64,000 nucleotides of DNA from NCBI GenBank assembly GCA_963836405.1, contig CAWIJL010000021.1, positions 1-64,000 on the forward strand. Reading direction: 5' to 3'. The translations under genes were made by a program, and so were the position numbers. This DNA is from CAWIJJ01 sp963836405. Its GTDB lineage: Bacteria; Acidobacteriota; Terriglobia; Bryobacterales; Bryobacteraceae. Positions 27,632 through 37,646 of this stretch are shown here, piece by piece; position 1 is the stretch's first letter; each line of letters begins with the position of its first letter. A model generated the notes under the pieces. That model ran no database searches and had not been told where the DNA came from. It saw only the letters and a program-made list of their open reading frames with translations.

Positions 27632-29115
27632 CAGGCTTCCACCGCCGTCTCGATTGGCCATAACTCCACGGTAAAACAACTTCCGCGCTCCTGCGCTTCG
27701 TAGCGCAGGCCGCCGCCGTTCGCACGGAGAATCGCGCGGGAAATATAAAGGCCCAGGCCGAGGGAATGAGCGTTCGGCTGAAACGGCCGGAAAAGTTCGT
27801 CGGGGTGGGCGACGCCCGGGCCGGTGTCGCGGAAACGAACGACGACCAGGTCGCGTTCGAGCGCCGCCGAGATGCGCACGCTGCGGACGGGCGACTTCTC
27901 GAGCGCCCGCAGGCTGTTGCGGGCGAGATTGACGAAAACCTGGAGCAGGCTGTGCCGGTCGGCCTGCACCAGCGGCAGGCCGGCGGACACTTCCCAGGTC
28001 ACCTCGATGTCGGCCTCTTTGAGCATCGGCTCGATGACGATGCGCGCCTCGTCGAGTACCGTGCCGAGATCGGTGGAGACGGCTTCATGCGAGGCGGCCA
28101 GCCGCAGTCCGGAGGAGGCGATCTTCTCGAGGCCGAGAATGAGGGTGCCGAGCGCCTGATAGCGCTCGTTACGCCCGGCTTCCGCGAGGGTGGCACCGTT
28201 GAGCGCCGCATAGGCGACCGAGGCCGCGGAGGCCAGGTTCCGCACCTCGTGGGAAATCGCGCCGATAAGCACGCGCGAAGTAGCCATCATCGAATCGAGG
28301 CCGGCTCCTTCCCGGTCCCGCAGGTTCTCGGATGCGTCCCAGATAACAGCGGCCAGGCCCGAACCTTTCGATGTGGCGTAGGTGGAGAGCCAGACGTGCG
28401 CCAGAAATACTTCGCCGTTGGCCCGCTGGCCGCGGCATTCCACGCTGGTGCGGATCTCGCCGCTCCGGCGCCTGCGGTGGCGCATTTTTTCGAGGATGGG
28501 TAGGAACGGCTCCACCCGCTCGCCCTCCAGCTTACGATTTTCAAAACCAAGCAGCCGGGCGGCGGACTCGTTCTCGAGCACCACCCGGCCCTCATGGTCA
28601 AGAATGAGAATGGCGAGGGGGCTGGTTTCGATCAGTATCTGCACCTGCTGCTGGGCTTCGTGCAGCAGCCGCATCTGCTCCTCGCGCTCGTTGAGGTGTT
28701 CGAGCAGCAGACGCCGCCGCCGGTTGAGCTCGATGACGAAGAAGCCGGTAGCGACGAATCCGCCTGCGACTACGGCCACGCGCCCGAGCGATCCCGGCAC
28801 CCAGTCGAGCGGGTTAAAAGCCGCCAGCAGCCTGACGCCCTCGCGCGCGACTTCCCCTTGTACCGGCTCGAAAACCTCACGCAAATAGGCGCACAGGATG
28901 GCGATTCCGACGATCTGCAGCCGGCTGAGGCAGGCCGCACACACAAGCAGCGGAACCAGGTAGAGAAAGCCAATGGAGACATCGGGCAGCCGCCAGTCCA
29001 CCATGGCGGTTGCGGCAATGAGCGCCACGGCGAACCCTGTCACGGCGAGACGGTGAGATTCGGCAAACGCCAGCAGGTTGTCTAGTCGGCTCATTGCTGT
29101 CGCTGCTGCCATCAT
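27631..29115 (-). CDS. PAS-containing sensor histidine kinase
   Basis: The 494-residue protein has four or five N-terminal helices (to about residue 130) with a DWRLPDVSIGFLYLVPLLV segment, a PAS domain (about 155-270), a HisKA-like helix with His289 in GAISHEVRN, and a HATPase_c with NLARNSLRAL (N box), DTGPGVAHPDELF and LGLGLYISRAILRANGG. The H box is the HEVRN type. The gene partners the NarL regulator downstream. ATG 29115, 29112 or 29094 could start it. The hybrid kinase gene stops 54 bases upstream. Confidence 0.92.
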   Translation of the reverse strand: MMAAATAMSRLDNLLAFAESHRLAVTGFAVALIAATAMVDWRLPDVSIGFLYLVPLLVCAACLSRLQIVGIAILCAYLREVFEPVQGEVAREGVRLLAAFNPLDWVPGSLGRVAVVAGGFVATGFFVIELNRRRRLLLEHLNEREEQMRLLHEAQQQVQILIETSPLAILILDHEGRVVLENESAARLLGFENRKLEGERVEPFLPILEKMRHRRRRSGEIRTSVECRGQRANGEVFLAHVWLSTYATSKGSGLAAVIWDASENLRDREGAGLDSMMATSRVLIGAISHEVRNLASAASVAYAALNGATLAEAGRNERYQALGTLILGLEKIASSGLRLAASHEAVSTDLGTVLDEARIVIEPMLKEADIEVTWEVSAGLPLVQADRHSLLQVFVNLARNSLRALEKSPVRSVRISAALERDLVVVRFRDTGPGVAHPDELFRPFQPNAHSLGLGLYISRAILRANGGGLRYEAQERGSCFTVELWPIETAVEA

Positions 29116-29168
29116 AACGTGATGGACTGGCTGCCAACTCGATTCGAGAGCGGCACCCGGAATCAGGC

Positions 29169-31223
29169 TCAGGCCTTGGGAGCGAGACACGGGTCGCGGC
29201 CAGACGTTCGGCCTGCGGAAAATTTTCGGATCTTCTGCTCCAGTTGACCGGCGCGGACCGGTTTGGGGAGATAGTCGTCCATTCCGCTTGCCAGGCAGCG
29301 CTCGCGAACACCGCCGAGCACGTCCGCGGTGAGCGCAATGATGTGCGTGCGTCGCCCTCCCTTTTCCAAGGCACGGATGCGGCCGGCGGCCTCGTAGCCA
29401 TCCATGACGGGCATCTGGCAATCCATCAGGATGATATCGAACTGGGACACTTCCGCCGCCTTTACCGCCTTCAGCCCATCTCCGGCCGTGGTGACGCGTG
29501 AGTAGCCCAGGCGCCGGAGGAGACAGTGAATCAGCTTCTGATTTACAGCGTTGTCTTCGACGACCAGGATCCGTTCCTGCCGGCTGGAGGCGTTGTCGCG
29601 GGGCGTCTCGCGCTGAACCGCATCGGCCAGTGCCGGCAGGGACGAACTGCGCCTGGGCGTGGGCTGCCCGGGTGCGTTCACGGCCGAGCCCGCGGGAGCA
29701 AGCCGGTACGGAATCCGGAGCCAGAAGGTGGATCCCCGGTCGGGTGTGCTGTCAACCCCGATGCTCCCGCCGAGCAGACCCGCGAGCCTCTTGCAGATGG
29801 CGAGTCCGAGGCCGGTTCCACCGAAACGGCGGGTAGTGGAGGAGTCTGCCTGGGTGAAGGGTTGAAACAGTGTCGGCTGGATTTCCGCGGGGATGCCGAT
29901 TCCCGTGTCCGTCACCTTGATATGGACAATGACAACGCCGTTTTCAAGAGGCCCGGCTTCGGCCTCGAGGCGGACTTCGCCCCGTTCGGTGAACTTGATC
30001 GCGTTGGAAAGCAGGTTCAGCAGCATCTGGCGCAGGCGTACGGGGTCGCCGAGAAGGCTTTCGGGAATCGTTTCCGAGATCCGGGTGACGAGTGCCAGTC
30101 CTTTGGCTCGGGCGCTTTCTCTCACGATCCCGATGGCATCTTCCACCACGAGCGCGGGCGCGAACGGGACGGTTTCGGTTTCCATTTTGCCCGCCTCGAT
30201 CTTGGAAAAGTCCAGGATGTCGTTGACAATGCTGAGCAAAGCCTCGCCGCTCTGGCGAACAGTCTCTGCATAATCGCGCTGATCGGCGGTAAGGTCCGTT
30301 TCGAGCAGCAGATCCGTCATCCCGATCACGCCGTTCATGGGGGTTCGAATTTCGTGACTCATCGTCGCCAGAAACTCGCTTTTGGCGCGGGCCGCCTGTT
30401 CGGCTTTATTCTTGGCCGCTTTCAGATGCTTGTTCGCCTCCAACAGGTCGTGCGTCCGCACCCTCACCAAAGCCTCGAGTTCCTCGCTCCACTCCGAAAG
30501 GCGCCGGTCCCGTGCCTGAATCTCCGCCAGCATCTGATTGAACGCCGCGATCACCGCGCCGATTTCGTCCCGGGTACCGCAGTCGAGACGCAAGGCGTAA
30601 TCGCGGTGTGCGGAGACGTGTAAGGCGGCGGTTTCCAGCCGGAGCAGAGGCCCGGAAATGCTCCTCTGCATGCGCCGCGACGCCAGAAGGGCCACTGCCA
30701 GCGAGATCAGAACCAAAAAGCCGGTAATGCCCGAATAGGAAAGGGCCCGTGCGTAGAACGGAGACAGGTCGGCTTCCAGGCTGATATACCCGACAAGCTC
30801 GCCGTAGACGCGGATCGGCCTCACTACCACGATTCCCTGGCCCTGCCGAACTGCTTCCTCGGGCCTGGCCGGACTCCGGGCGGGGTGGGGTGTGCCTTCT
30901 TTGTGATACTCCGCTACGAGCTCTTTCCGCGCATTGAACACGTAAGCGTGCGTGACCGAGCCGTCGTTGGCGAGTGCGGCGAGGCTGGCAGTCACATCGC
31001 TCCGGTTCTCGAAGAGCAGGGGTGCGGCCGCATTGCTGCCCAGAATGTCGCAGGTCGTCGCGGCGCCGCTCGCGATGTGTCCGCGAAACCAGACTAACTC
31101 ATAAGTAATGAGGCCGGCCGCAGTGCATCCCACAGCGATGATGCCGGTGCTCAGTGCCACCGTCATCAATTTGTGGCGCAAGGAAAGCCGTTCAAAACCG
31201 AGTAGCCGCTCAGTTAGCCGCAT
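29169..31223 (-). CDS. Hybrid sensor histidine kinase/response regulator
   Basis: The 684-residue protein has two N-terminal helices flanking a periplasmic CHASE8-like sensor (about 45-165), HAMP (about 185-238), a coiled-coil, HisKA with His290 in ATMSHEIRTPMNG, HATPase_c (NLLSNAIKF, DTGIGIP, GTGLGLAI) and a C-terminal receiver with DIILMDCQMPVMDG. This is a BarA-like layout. It overlaps the YfiR gene by 14 bases. It lacks its own Hpt, so phosphotransfer may go through another protein such as the free Hpt at 40520-40888. Confidence 0.94.
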   Translation of the reverse strand: MRLTERLLGFERLSLRHKLMTVALSTGIIAVGCTAAGLITYELVWFRGHIASGAATTCDILGSNAAAPLLFENRSDVTASLAALANDGSVTHAYVFNARKELVAEYHKEGTPHPARSPARPEEAVRQGQGIVVVRPIRVYGELVGYISLEADLSPFYARALSYSGITGFLVLISLAVALLASRRMQRSISGPLLRLETAALHVSAHRDYALRLDCGTRDEIGAVIAAFNQMLAEIQARDRRLSEWSEELEALVRVRTHDLLEANKHLKAAKNKAEQAARAKSEFLATMSHEIRTPMNGVIGMTDLLLETDLTADQRDYAETVRQSGEALLSIVNDILDFSKIEAGKMETETVPFAPALVVEDAIGIVRESARAKGLALVTRISETIPESLLGDPVRLRQMLLNLLSNAIKFTERGEVRLEAEAGPLENGVVIVHIKVTDTGIGIPAEIQPTLFQPFTQADSSTTRRFGGTGLGLAICKRLAGLLGGSIGVDSTPDRGSTFWLRIPYRLAPAGSAVNAPGQPTPRRSSSLPALADAVQRETPRDNASSRQERILVVEDNAVNQKLIHCLLRRLGYSRVTTAGDGLKAVKAAEVSQFDIILMDCQMPVMDGYEAAGRIRALEKGGRRTHIIALTADVLGGVRERCLASGMDDYLPKPVRAGQLEQKIRKFSAGRTSGRDPCLAPKA

Positions 31224-31788
31224 CGCAGTCCGTCCTCAGATTTCGGGAAAGCTGGAGCAGCCCCGAGTTGACCTCCAGGCCGCTGTGCCGGATAACATCG
31301 AGACAAACGTCGAATCGTACCTTTCCGCTCTCCACGACCAACTGGAACATGCTGCCGGTATCGGCGAACTCCGGACCGTTTCCGATGGTGAGGATAGGAG
31401 CGCCGCGGAGGGTTCGCACGGCGCTTCGCGAGAACGGGAACTGTTGCCGGTCGAAAAGCACCACGCGGCACTTGCGCAAATCGGGAGGCGCCTCGATCCG
31501 GAAGACGATCGAGCGGCTCCCCACCATCTTGCCGGACACCGCATTCTCAACCGCGGCGGCAAATTCGCTACGGGAACAGGCACAGACGGGCAGCACGGCG
31601 GAATTCTGCTCGCCGGGAATGGAAAGCCAGTTGACCAGGCGGATGAAATTGACGACGAATCCCGCTTTGACACCGAGATCGGCCGGCGGATCGGCCCCCG
31701 AACTCCCGCTGGGCATTGCGGGGCAGGCGAGCAGAAGAGTCAGAACAGCTTTCGCCGCCGGCGATGACCGATGGGGACGGTTACTCAT
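31210..31788 (-). CDS. YfiR family (DUF4154) periplasmic protein
   Basis: The 192-residue protein has a signal peptide and the DUF4154 pattern: VKAGFVVNFIRLVNWL near the N-terminus, then CACSRSEF, KCRVVLFDRQ and SMFQLVVESGKVRFDVCLDVIRHSGLEVNSGLLQLSRNLR. In Pseudomonas, YfiR is a periplasmic partner that represses the membrane-bound signalling enzyme YfiN. Here it lies between a TonB receptor and a hybrid kinase, overlapping both genes, so it may relay or restrain signalling from the outer membrane to the kinase's periplasmic domain. Confidence 0.87.
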   Translation of the reverse strand: MSNRPHRSSPAAKAVLTLLLACPAMPSGSSGADPPADLGVKAGFVVNFIRLVNWLSIPGEQNSAVLPVCACSRSEFAAAVENAVSGKMVGSRSIVFRIEAPPDLRKCRVVLFDRQQFPFSRSAVRTLRGAPILTIGNGPEFADTGSMFQLVVESGKVRFDVCLDVIRHSGLEVNSGLLQLSRNLRTDCDAAN

Positions 31789-33751
31789 TGCGCCAGGTCA
31801 ATCTCACGAAGAGGTTGCGCCCGGCCCCGGGCAAAGAGTTGGGCGTGTGCTCGGGGCTGAGCGGATCGGAATACGACCGGTCCAGCAGGTTGCGAACGCC
31901 GAACTGCAGGTCCAGGCCAGGCTGCACCCCCCGAACGGTTGCGGTGAAGTCGGCCAACGTGCTGGCCGCTACCGGCTCGGCATACGCGCTCAGGCGGGAT
32001 CCGAGGTAGCGTGCGGCTCCGGCCAGAAGAATGCGGTGGCGCCAGAGGGGCACGCTGGCCCGGAACTGCGCCAGTCGGGCGGGAGAGTTCTGCAAACGCT
32101 CGCCGGCGTTGGCTCCCCTGCTGCGCTGTGCCGAGAAACTGGCCACCGTTTCCAGCCAGTCCAGCGGATGGCCGTTCAGTTCCAGATCCACACCGTCGGC
32201 GCTCGCACGCGAGGCGTTGCGATACTGCAAAACGTCTGAACTGATGGGAACACCTTGAATGAGGTTGGCGAGCCCGTAATGGAACACGGATGTGATCAGA
32301 TTGATGCGGCGGTGCAGGTTCTGCTCCCGGGCAAATTCCAGCGTGTTGATTCGCTCCGCCCGCAACTCGGGATTCGGCTCCCAATAGCGTTCGTAGGTGG
32401 AAGGGTTCCGGAATGCCCGGCCGTACATCAGCTTGTAAGTAGCCCGGCGACCGGTATTCACCAGCATCGCACGCGGGGAGAAGAAGGCGCTGTCGACAGT
32501 ATTGGCGTCGATGCGGCCTCCCAGATAAAGGGTCCAGGACGGAGAAAGCGTGATTTCGTCCTGGACAAAGAGGCCGCCGCTGACCCGCCGGTGGTCCAGG
32601 CGGAACTCCTCGTCGAGCCGGGTCTTGTCCGCATCGAGAATGCTGTAGTCGTATTGAATGTTGCGCAGGTCGACGTTGGTCTCCGCCCCCGCCGTGACGA
32701 TTCCGACACCTGCGCTGCGGGCCTGGAACGTAAACTGCGTTCCCACCCAGTCGCCGAGCGCACCGTCATAGTTGCGGTGGGGGCTGTCGCCGCCGTAAGC
32801 GTAGACGCCGTCGTATCGGTAACGATCGTAGAAAAATCGCCAGCGTACCTCGCCTGCCTTTCCGGCCGGCCGGTGCCACGCGGCTTCCACGAAGTCGCGC
32901 GATTCCAGGTCGTGGGTTCCGGTGTCGCCGATGGTGGTGCCGTACCAGCCGATCGGATCGATGGAATTGTGCTCGCCAAATAGGGCGGTAAGTTTCCAAT
33001 TTCCCCATTCCACGCCGGCAAAAGTGTTGAAACCGCTCTCTCCTTCGACATGACCGGTTCCCGGCGGCGGAAAGCCCGCTTGCGCCAGTTCCGGAAACGC
33101 GACACTGCGGCCCCCGGAGCGAATGGCAGAGACGGAGAGCAACACTGCGGCGCCCCCGATCCGGAAGGTGGAGGACGCCGCCAGCCTGCTGGAGCCGAAC
33201 GAACCGGCTGTGGCGCTCACCTGCCCGCGCGCCGCGTTGGCCGGGGTTTTGGTGATCACATTGACGGTGGCAAAGAGCCCATTGCTTCCGTAAAGGGCGG
33301 AGGTCGGCCCGCGCACGATTTCGATCTGGTCCACCAGGTCCATGTCGAGCGGGAAGTCCTGCCCGAAGTAATACATGGCCGAATAGACGTTGTCGGTGAC
33401 CTGGTGGCCGTTGATGAGGACGAGAAACCGCATGTTGTAATCGCCGAGCAGCGAAAAACCGCGAACGCCGGCAAAGCGGAAGGCGCCATCGGAGATCATG
33501 TAGAAGCCCCGCACACCGGAAAGGGCCTCGCCCAGAGTGCGGTAGCCATAGCGGCGTATGTCTGAGGCGGTAATCACGGTGACGCTGGCCGGCGCGTCTT
33601 GGAGCGACTGCTTCCGGAGTGCGGCAGTCTGCACGTCGACCTGCATCAGGCGCTGCAGTTCCGCCAGGCTGTCTATGGCGGAATCGGCCTCCTGGCCGGT
33701 CGCCAGGGAGGCGGTGAGCAGCATCAAACCGCAGTAGTTAAACGTCCCCAT
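31781..33751 (-). CDS. TonB-dependent outer membrane receptor
   Basis: The 656-residue protein has a signal region, a plug domain (SVTVITASDIRRYGYRTLGEALSGVRGFYM, GLFATVNVITKTPANAARG) and a beta-barrel ending in LFVRLTWRNE. A TonB box is not obvious. The plug is of the colicin/vitamin B12 receptor type. It is the first gene of a five-gene operon with YfiR and two-component genes, so the receptor may double as a sensor. Substrate unknown. Confidence 0.88.
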   Translation of the reverse strand: MGTFNYCGLMLLTASLATGQEADSAIDSLAELQRLMQVDVQTAALRKQSLQDAPASVTVITASDIRRYGYRTLGEALSGVRGFYMISDGAFRFAGVRGFSLLGDYNMRFLVLINGHQVTDNVYSAMYYFGQDFPLDMDLVDQIEIVRGPTSALYGSNGLFATVNVITKTPANAARGQVSATAGSFGSSRLAASSTFRIGGAAVLLSVSAIRSGGRSVAFPELAQAGFPPPGTGHVEGESGFNTFAGVEWGNWKLTALFGEHNSIDPIGWYGTTIGDTGTHDLESRDFVEAAWHRPAGKAGEVRWRFFYDRYRYDGVYAYGGDSPHRNYDGALGDWVGTQFTFQARSAGVGIVTAGAETNVDLRNIQYDYSILDADKTRLDEEFRLDHRRVSGGLFVQDEITLSPSWTLYLGGRIDANTVDSAFFSPRAMLVNTGRRATYKLMYGRAFRNPSTYERYWEPNPELRAERINTLEFAREQNLHRRINLITSVFHYGLANLIQGVPISSDVLQYRNASRASADGVDLELNGHPLDWLETVASFSAQRSRGANAGERLQNSPARLAQFRASVPLWRHRILLAGAARYLGSRLSAYAEPVAASTLADFTATVRGVQPGLDLQFGVRNLLDRSYSDPLSPEHTPNSLPGAGRNLFVRLTWRNE

Positions 33752-33924
33752 CCTTTCTACTTATCGGCCGGGCAGGGAGGGCTTTGAGGGGGTTGAAACG
33801 AATCGGCGGGATGTTCTGTTCCAGGTGGGTAACCCAGCCGAAAACCGTTGAACGCAGTCACGAACCAGACCGGCTCAACGGTAGTGTTCGCCGGGCGGTG
33901 TGGCAGCGGCGCACGGCAGAACCC

Positions 33925-33950
33925 GGCCGGCCCTACGGACTGGGCCGGCC
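33925..33950 (-). terminator. Hairpin after the Oar-like TonB receptor gene
   Basis: GGCCGGCCC at 33925-33933 pairs perfectly with GGGCCGGCC at 33942-33950 (nine base pairs, loop of eight). It begins 16 bases beyond the stop of the Oar-like gene on the minus strand, in the gap before the next TonB gene. No T-run follows. Confidence 0.45.
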
Positions 33951-33965
33951 TGCTCGCCGATCGGC

Positions 33966-36900
33966 CTAAAAACGGAACGACAGGGTGATGTTCATGAGGG
34001 GCTGACCGCCCGCATTGGCCGTGGTGCCTTCGTCGGAGGTGCTGGTGGAAACCTTGCCGAAGGTCGCCGGGTTGGTGAAGTTGACCGTCGTATTCGGCGC
34101 CGAAAGGTTGTACCACTTGAACGGATTCTGGAAATCGAACCGGAAAGTGGCCGTGGCGCGCTCTTTGAAGGTCCATTCCTTGGATGCGGAGAACTGGCAA
34201 TCGATGAAGCGCTGCCGGTCGAAAGTATTGCGCCCGACGTTGCCGAAAGTATAGGCGTCCGGGTAACTGAAATAGCTCATCGACTGGATCAGGCTGTTCT
34301 GGTTGGCCTGCACAAAACGGTCGCCGCCGATGTCCTGCCAGTTGTCGCGCAGTCCGGCGCGCTCGCCTGTGGAGTTGGGACGCGTGCCGCGCGTGGCGAC
34401 GACGTTGGGCATGTATTGATAGGGGCTGCCGGCGAAGCCGAAGGTGAGCGAGTCGCCGCTCGAAATCCGGTAGAGATACACCATATCGTACCCGCCGAAA
34501 ATCGCGTTGACGATGCCGCCGCGATTGAGCCACCTGCGTCCCTTCCCGAAAGGCAGCTCGTAGTTCATGCTGGCCGTGAACTGGTGGGTTCGGTTATTCC
34601 CGCTCTCGGCGCGGTCCGTATCGCGTGAAATGAGGTTGTTGTTGCTGCTCGAATCGATGCTCTTCGAGTAGGTGTAGAAGCTCAGGATCGAGAGGCCGTG
34701 CGATAGGCGCTTGTCGAGCTTAACGGTGCCGGCGTGATAGTTGGAGCGGGCGCCGTTGGTGCGGAAGCTGATGTTGCCGAAGTTCGGGTACGGCCGGTAG
34801 ATCTGGGTGTTGCTGAGGAAGGAGCTGAACTGCGGCCGGGTTGGTCAGGCGCAGGTTGTTGGCCCAGTCGTAGGAGATTCCGTTGATCTCGCGATTTTCG
34901 AAGCCGTTGACCGAATTGTTGCCGGTATAGGTCAGTTCCACCAGGTAGTTGGTGGCGAAGGTGTGCTGCATGCCGAAATTCCAGCTCATGCTATACGGCG
35001 ATTTGCGGGTCGGATCTACCCAGGTGGCGCTGCGGCTGGAGAGATTGGTACCGGCGAACGGAATGGTGCCGTCGGCGCGAAGGATCGGGAATTGCAGCAA
35101 TGAGGCGACCGGTCCCTGGCTGAGCTCGAAGCGCGGGCGGAAGTCGCCGCTGGGCGTATCGATGCGGCCGGTGATGGAGCCGTACTCCTCGGTGGGCGCG
35201 ACGGGCAGACGCTCATCGACGGTGGAAATGGCGAAGCCGGCGCGCATGACGAAGTTGATCGTGGAACGACCAGGCCAGCCCGACGCGGGGCTGGAAGTTG
35301 TTCCAGTCCTTTTTATAAAGCGTTGTCGGGTGGATGATGACGCCCCTGCCGCCGGCAACCACGTTGTCCTCACCGTTGGGATCGAAGCTCGACACCTGGC
35401 CGTACTTGTTGTTCTCGGCGCTCTGCACCTGGTAGCGGACGCCGAGGTTCAGGGTGAGGGTGGGGGTCACTTTCCAGTCGTCCTGGAAGTAGAGGCCGGA
35501 TGGACCCAGTTGCGGGGCAGGTTGCTGAGCAGGCTGGTGGTGATGGTATAGGTCGAGACCGCGCCGCCATCAACTGGCTGAGGCTGTTGCCGCCCGTGTT
35601 GGGGATGCTGGTGCCATTGGCGATTGAGTCCGTTGGTGCCGGCGAGGGTAAAGTTGCCGGCGCTGTTGTCGAAGGAGTAGTTGTTGCGGCGAAGGCGCAT
35701 CAGGTCGTAGCCGAACTTGAAGGCGTGCTTGCCGGAGAGCTTGCTGATGTCCTCCTTGTAATTGAAGGTCTCTTCCACGTTGAGGCTGGGGTTGGCGACG
35801 TTGGGGATGCCGGTGATGTTGGGCATGCTGCCGGCGCCGATGTTGGGGATGCCGAGCAGGGCGCCGAAATCGGTGCCGTAGCCGGGCCACGTGGTGTCGT
35901 TGCGGAAACGGTAATAGTTGATGCGCGTCTCGCTGATCATGGTCGGCGCGATGGTGTAGGTGGCGCCGATGCCGGTGGTGGTCTGCGCGTCGGTGGAGGT
36001 GCGCTGGGAGGAATTGTAGAGCAGGTTGACGACGTCCAGGTTCGGAGTGAAGGAGGTGCGGGTGTTGAAGCTCCAGTTGTAGAACATGCTCAGCCGGCTG
36101 GCGAACTGGTGGTCCAGGCGCAGGCTGTAGTTGGCCCAGTCGGTGGATTTCTGGCGAGGCAGGATCAGGTTGCCGGTGGCGCCGGTGGCGGTCGGGGTGC
36201 CGGTGGAATTGGGCAGTTCCCAGACCTTGCTGCTGAGGAACTTGGTGGCCACCGGGTCCCACTGCGACTTGGGAATGATGTTGCCGGGGTAAGGGGTGCG
36301 GGACCAGACGCCGTTGGTGACGGTGGTGGTACGCGGGTCGAAAATGGCGTTGACGCCGGGGCGGCCGCCATAACTGAAGTCGCCGTTCAGCTCTTCGGCG
36401 GTGGGCACGTTCCAGGAGATCTGCTCGCCCTGGCGCTCCATCAGGTACTGGCTGGCGAACATGAAGAAGGTCTTGTTGCGGCCGTTGTAGAGTTTGGGGA
36501 TGTAGACGGGGCCGCTGATGTTGTAGTCGGGCTGGTAGAAGTGGAGGCTGTTGCCGGTCTGTTCGAACCGGGCGCGCTGCATATAGCGGCGGTGCTGCAT
36601 GGGACCTTCGCGGAACAGCAGTCCGGCGCCGCCGTGAAGCTGGTTCGTGCCGCTCTTCTTCACGATGACGATGGCGCCGCCGGCGGAGTGGCCGTATTCG
36701 GCGGGCAGGACGGTGGTAATGACCTTGGCTTCTTCGATGGTGCTGAGAATCGTGTCGGTGGTGTTGGTGCCGCTCGGCTGCACGCCGTACATGCCGTCTT
36801 CGAAATAGCCGATGTTGCTGGTGGCGCCGCCGTTGATGGAAAAGCCGCCGAGGGAGCCGGCATAGGCGAGCCCGCTGGTGTTGACCCCGGGCGTGAGGTA

Positions 36901-37359
36901 GAGGACGGCGCGGGAGTGGCGCTGGTAGAGGGGCATGCGCTGGAAGAAATCGCCATCGACGATGGTGCCGGTCGTGGATGTCTCGGTTTCGAGCAGGGGG
37001 GCAGCCGCGGTCACCTGGACCGATTCGGAGACGGCGCCGAGTTCGAGCGTACCGTTGATCGGCAGCGTCGCGCCCACGCGTAGTTCGACGTTCTCGCGGA
37101 CGAAGCTTTTGAATCCCGGAGCGGCAATCCGCACGCGGTACATGCCGGGACGGAGGAACGGAATGCGGTAGAGTCCCTCGGCATTGGTTAAGGTTGTAGT
37201 TTCGAAATTATTGGCAACGTTGGTCGCAATAACCTGCGCGTTGGCAACAACCGCGTTGCTCGAATCGGTGACAGTTCCCGTGAGGACTGCCGTGTCCTGC
37301 GCAAACACCGGGCTGATCGCGAGAAAAACCAGCAGCGCCTGAAACACTCTGTGGGTCAT
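33966..37359 (-). pseudogene. Oar-like TonB-dependent receptor with N-terminal carboxypeptidase regulatory-like domain, frameshifted
   Basis: Oar-type proteins are large (~1100 residues) outer-membrane barrels common in Acidobacteriota. This starts at ATG 37359 behind AGGAGAAGG with a signal peptide, then VLTGTVTDSSNAVVANAQV (regulatory-like domain) and a TonB plug (LYLTPGVNTSGL, SIEE-type loop, AGGAIVIVKKSGTNQLHGG). The barrel ends in MNITLSFRF at 33966. The frame is intact to about 35620, then breaks near 35600, 35510, 35265 and 34840, where pieces such as DDWKVTPTLTLNLGVRYQ and FSSFLSNTQIYRPYPNFGN follow in new frames. Total length in a repaired reading is about 1131 residues. Conserved pieces suggest recent breaks or read errors. 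Confidence 0.8.
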
Positions 37360-37530
37360 TTGCCTTCTCCTCAAATAAACCGCTCCACAACTTTTCCCAC
37401 CACGTGCTGTCGATAAGCGATCTGATCCAGGCGTAAACAGGCGGCCGCTGGTCTCCCGTCCGGTCAGATACATGCTCCTATCTTGGATAAAAGTGGCCCC
37501 AAAAGTCTGTGAAAGCGATGCTGGGGAAAG

Positions 37531-37559
37531 AGTCTATCACCGTAAGTTTGACCGTTCAA
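37531..37559 (-). promoter_or_regulatory. Candidate promoter of the Oar-like gene
   Basis: On the minus strand TTGAAC (37559-37554) and TAGACT (37536-37531) are separated by exactly 17 bases, close to sigma-70 consensus. It lies about 170 bases upstream of the ATG at 37359. Based on sequence only. Confidence 0.4.
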
Positions 37560-37646
37560 GCGGGAGGTGCCAGCTTTTTAAAGAAAAGGGAGAACGGATT
37601 TCTGAGGAGATCGAAAGATAACCGCACGGCCGAAAGCGTCCCGACG

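Noticed and set aside
33757..34533. Minus-strand frame of 258 codons overlapping the end of the Oar-like gene
   Set aside because: It reads the same strand in the wrong frame; the barrel ending MNITLSFRF at 33966 is the true frame.
35500..37083. 527-codon plus-strand frame opposite the Oar-like gene, rich in Gly, Val and Ala
   Set aside because: Low-complexity shadow of the receptor; no signal or motif.
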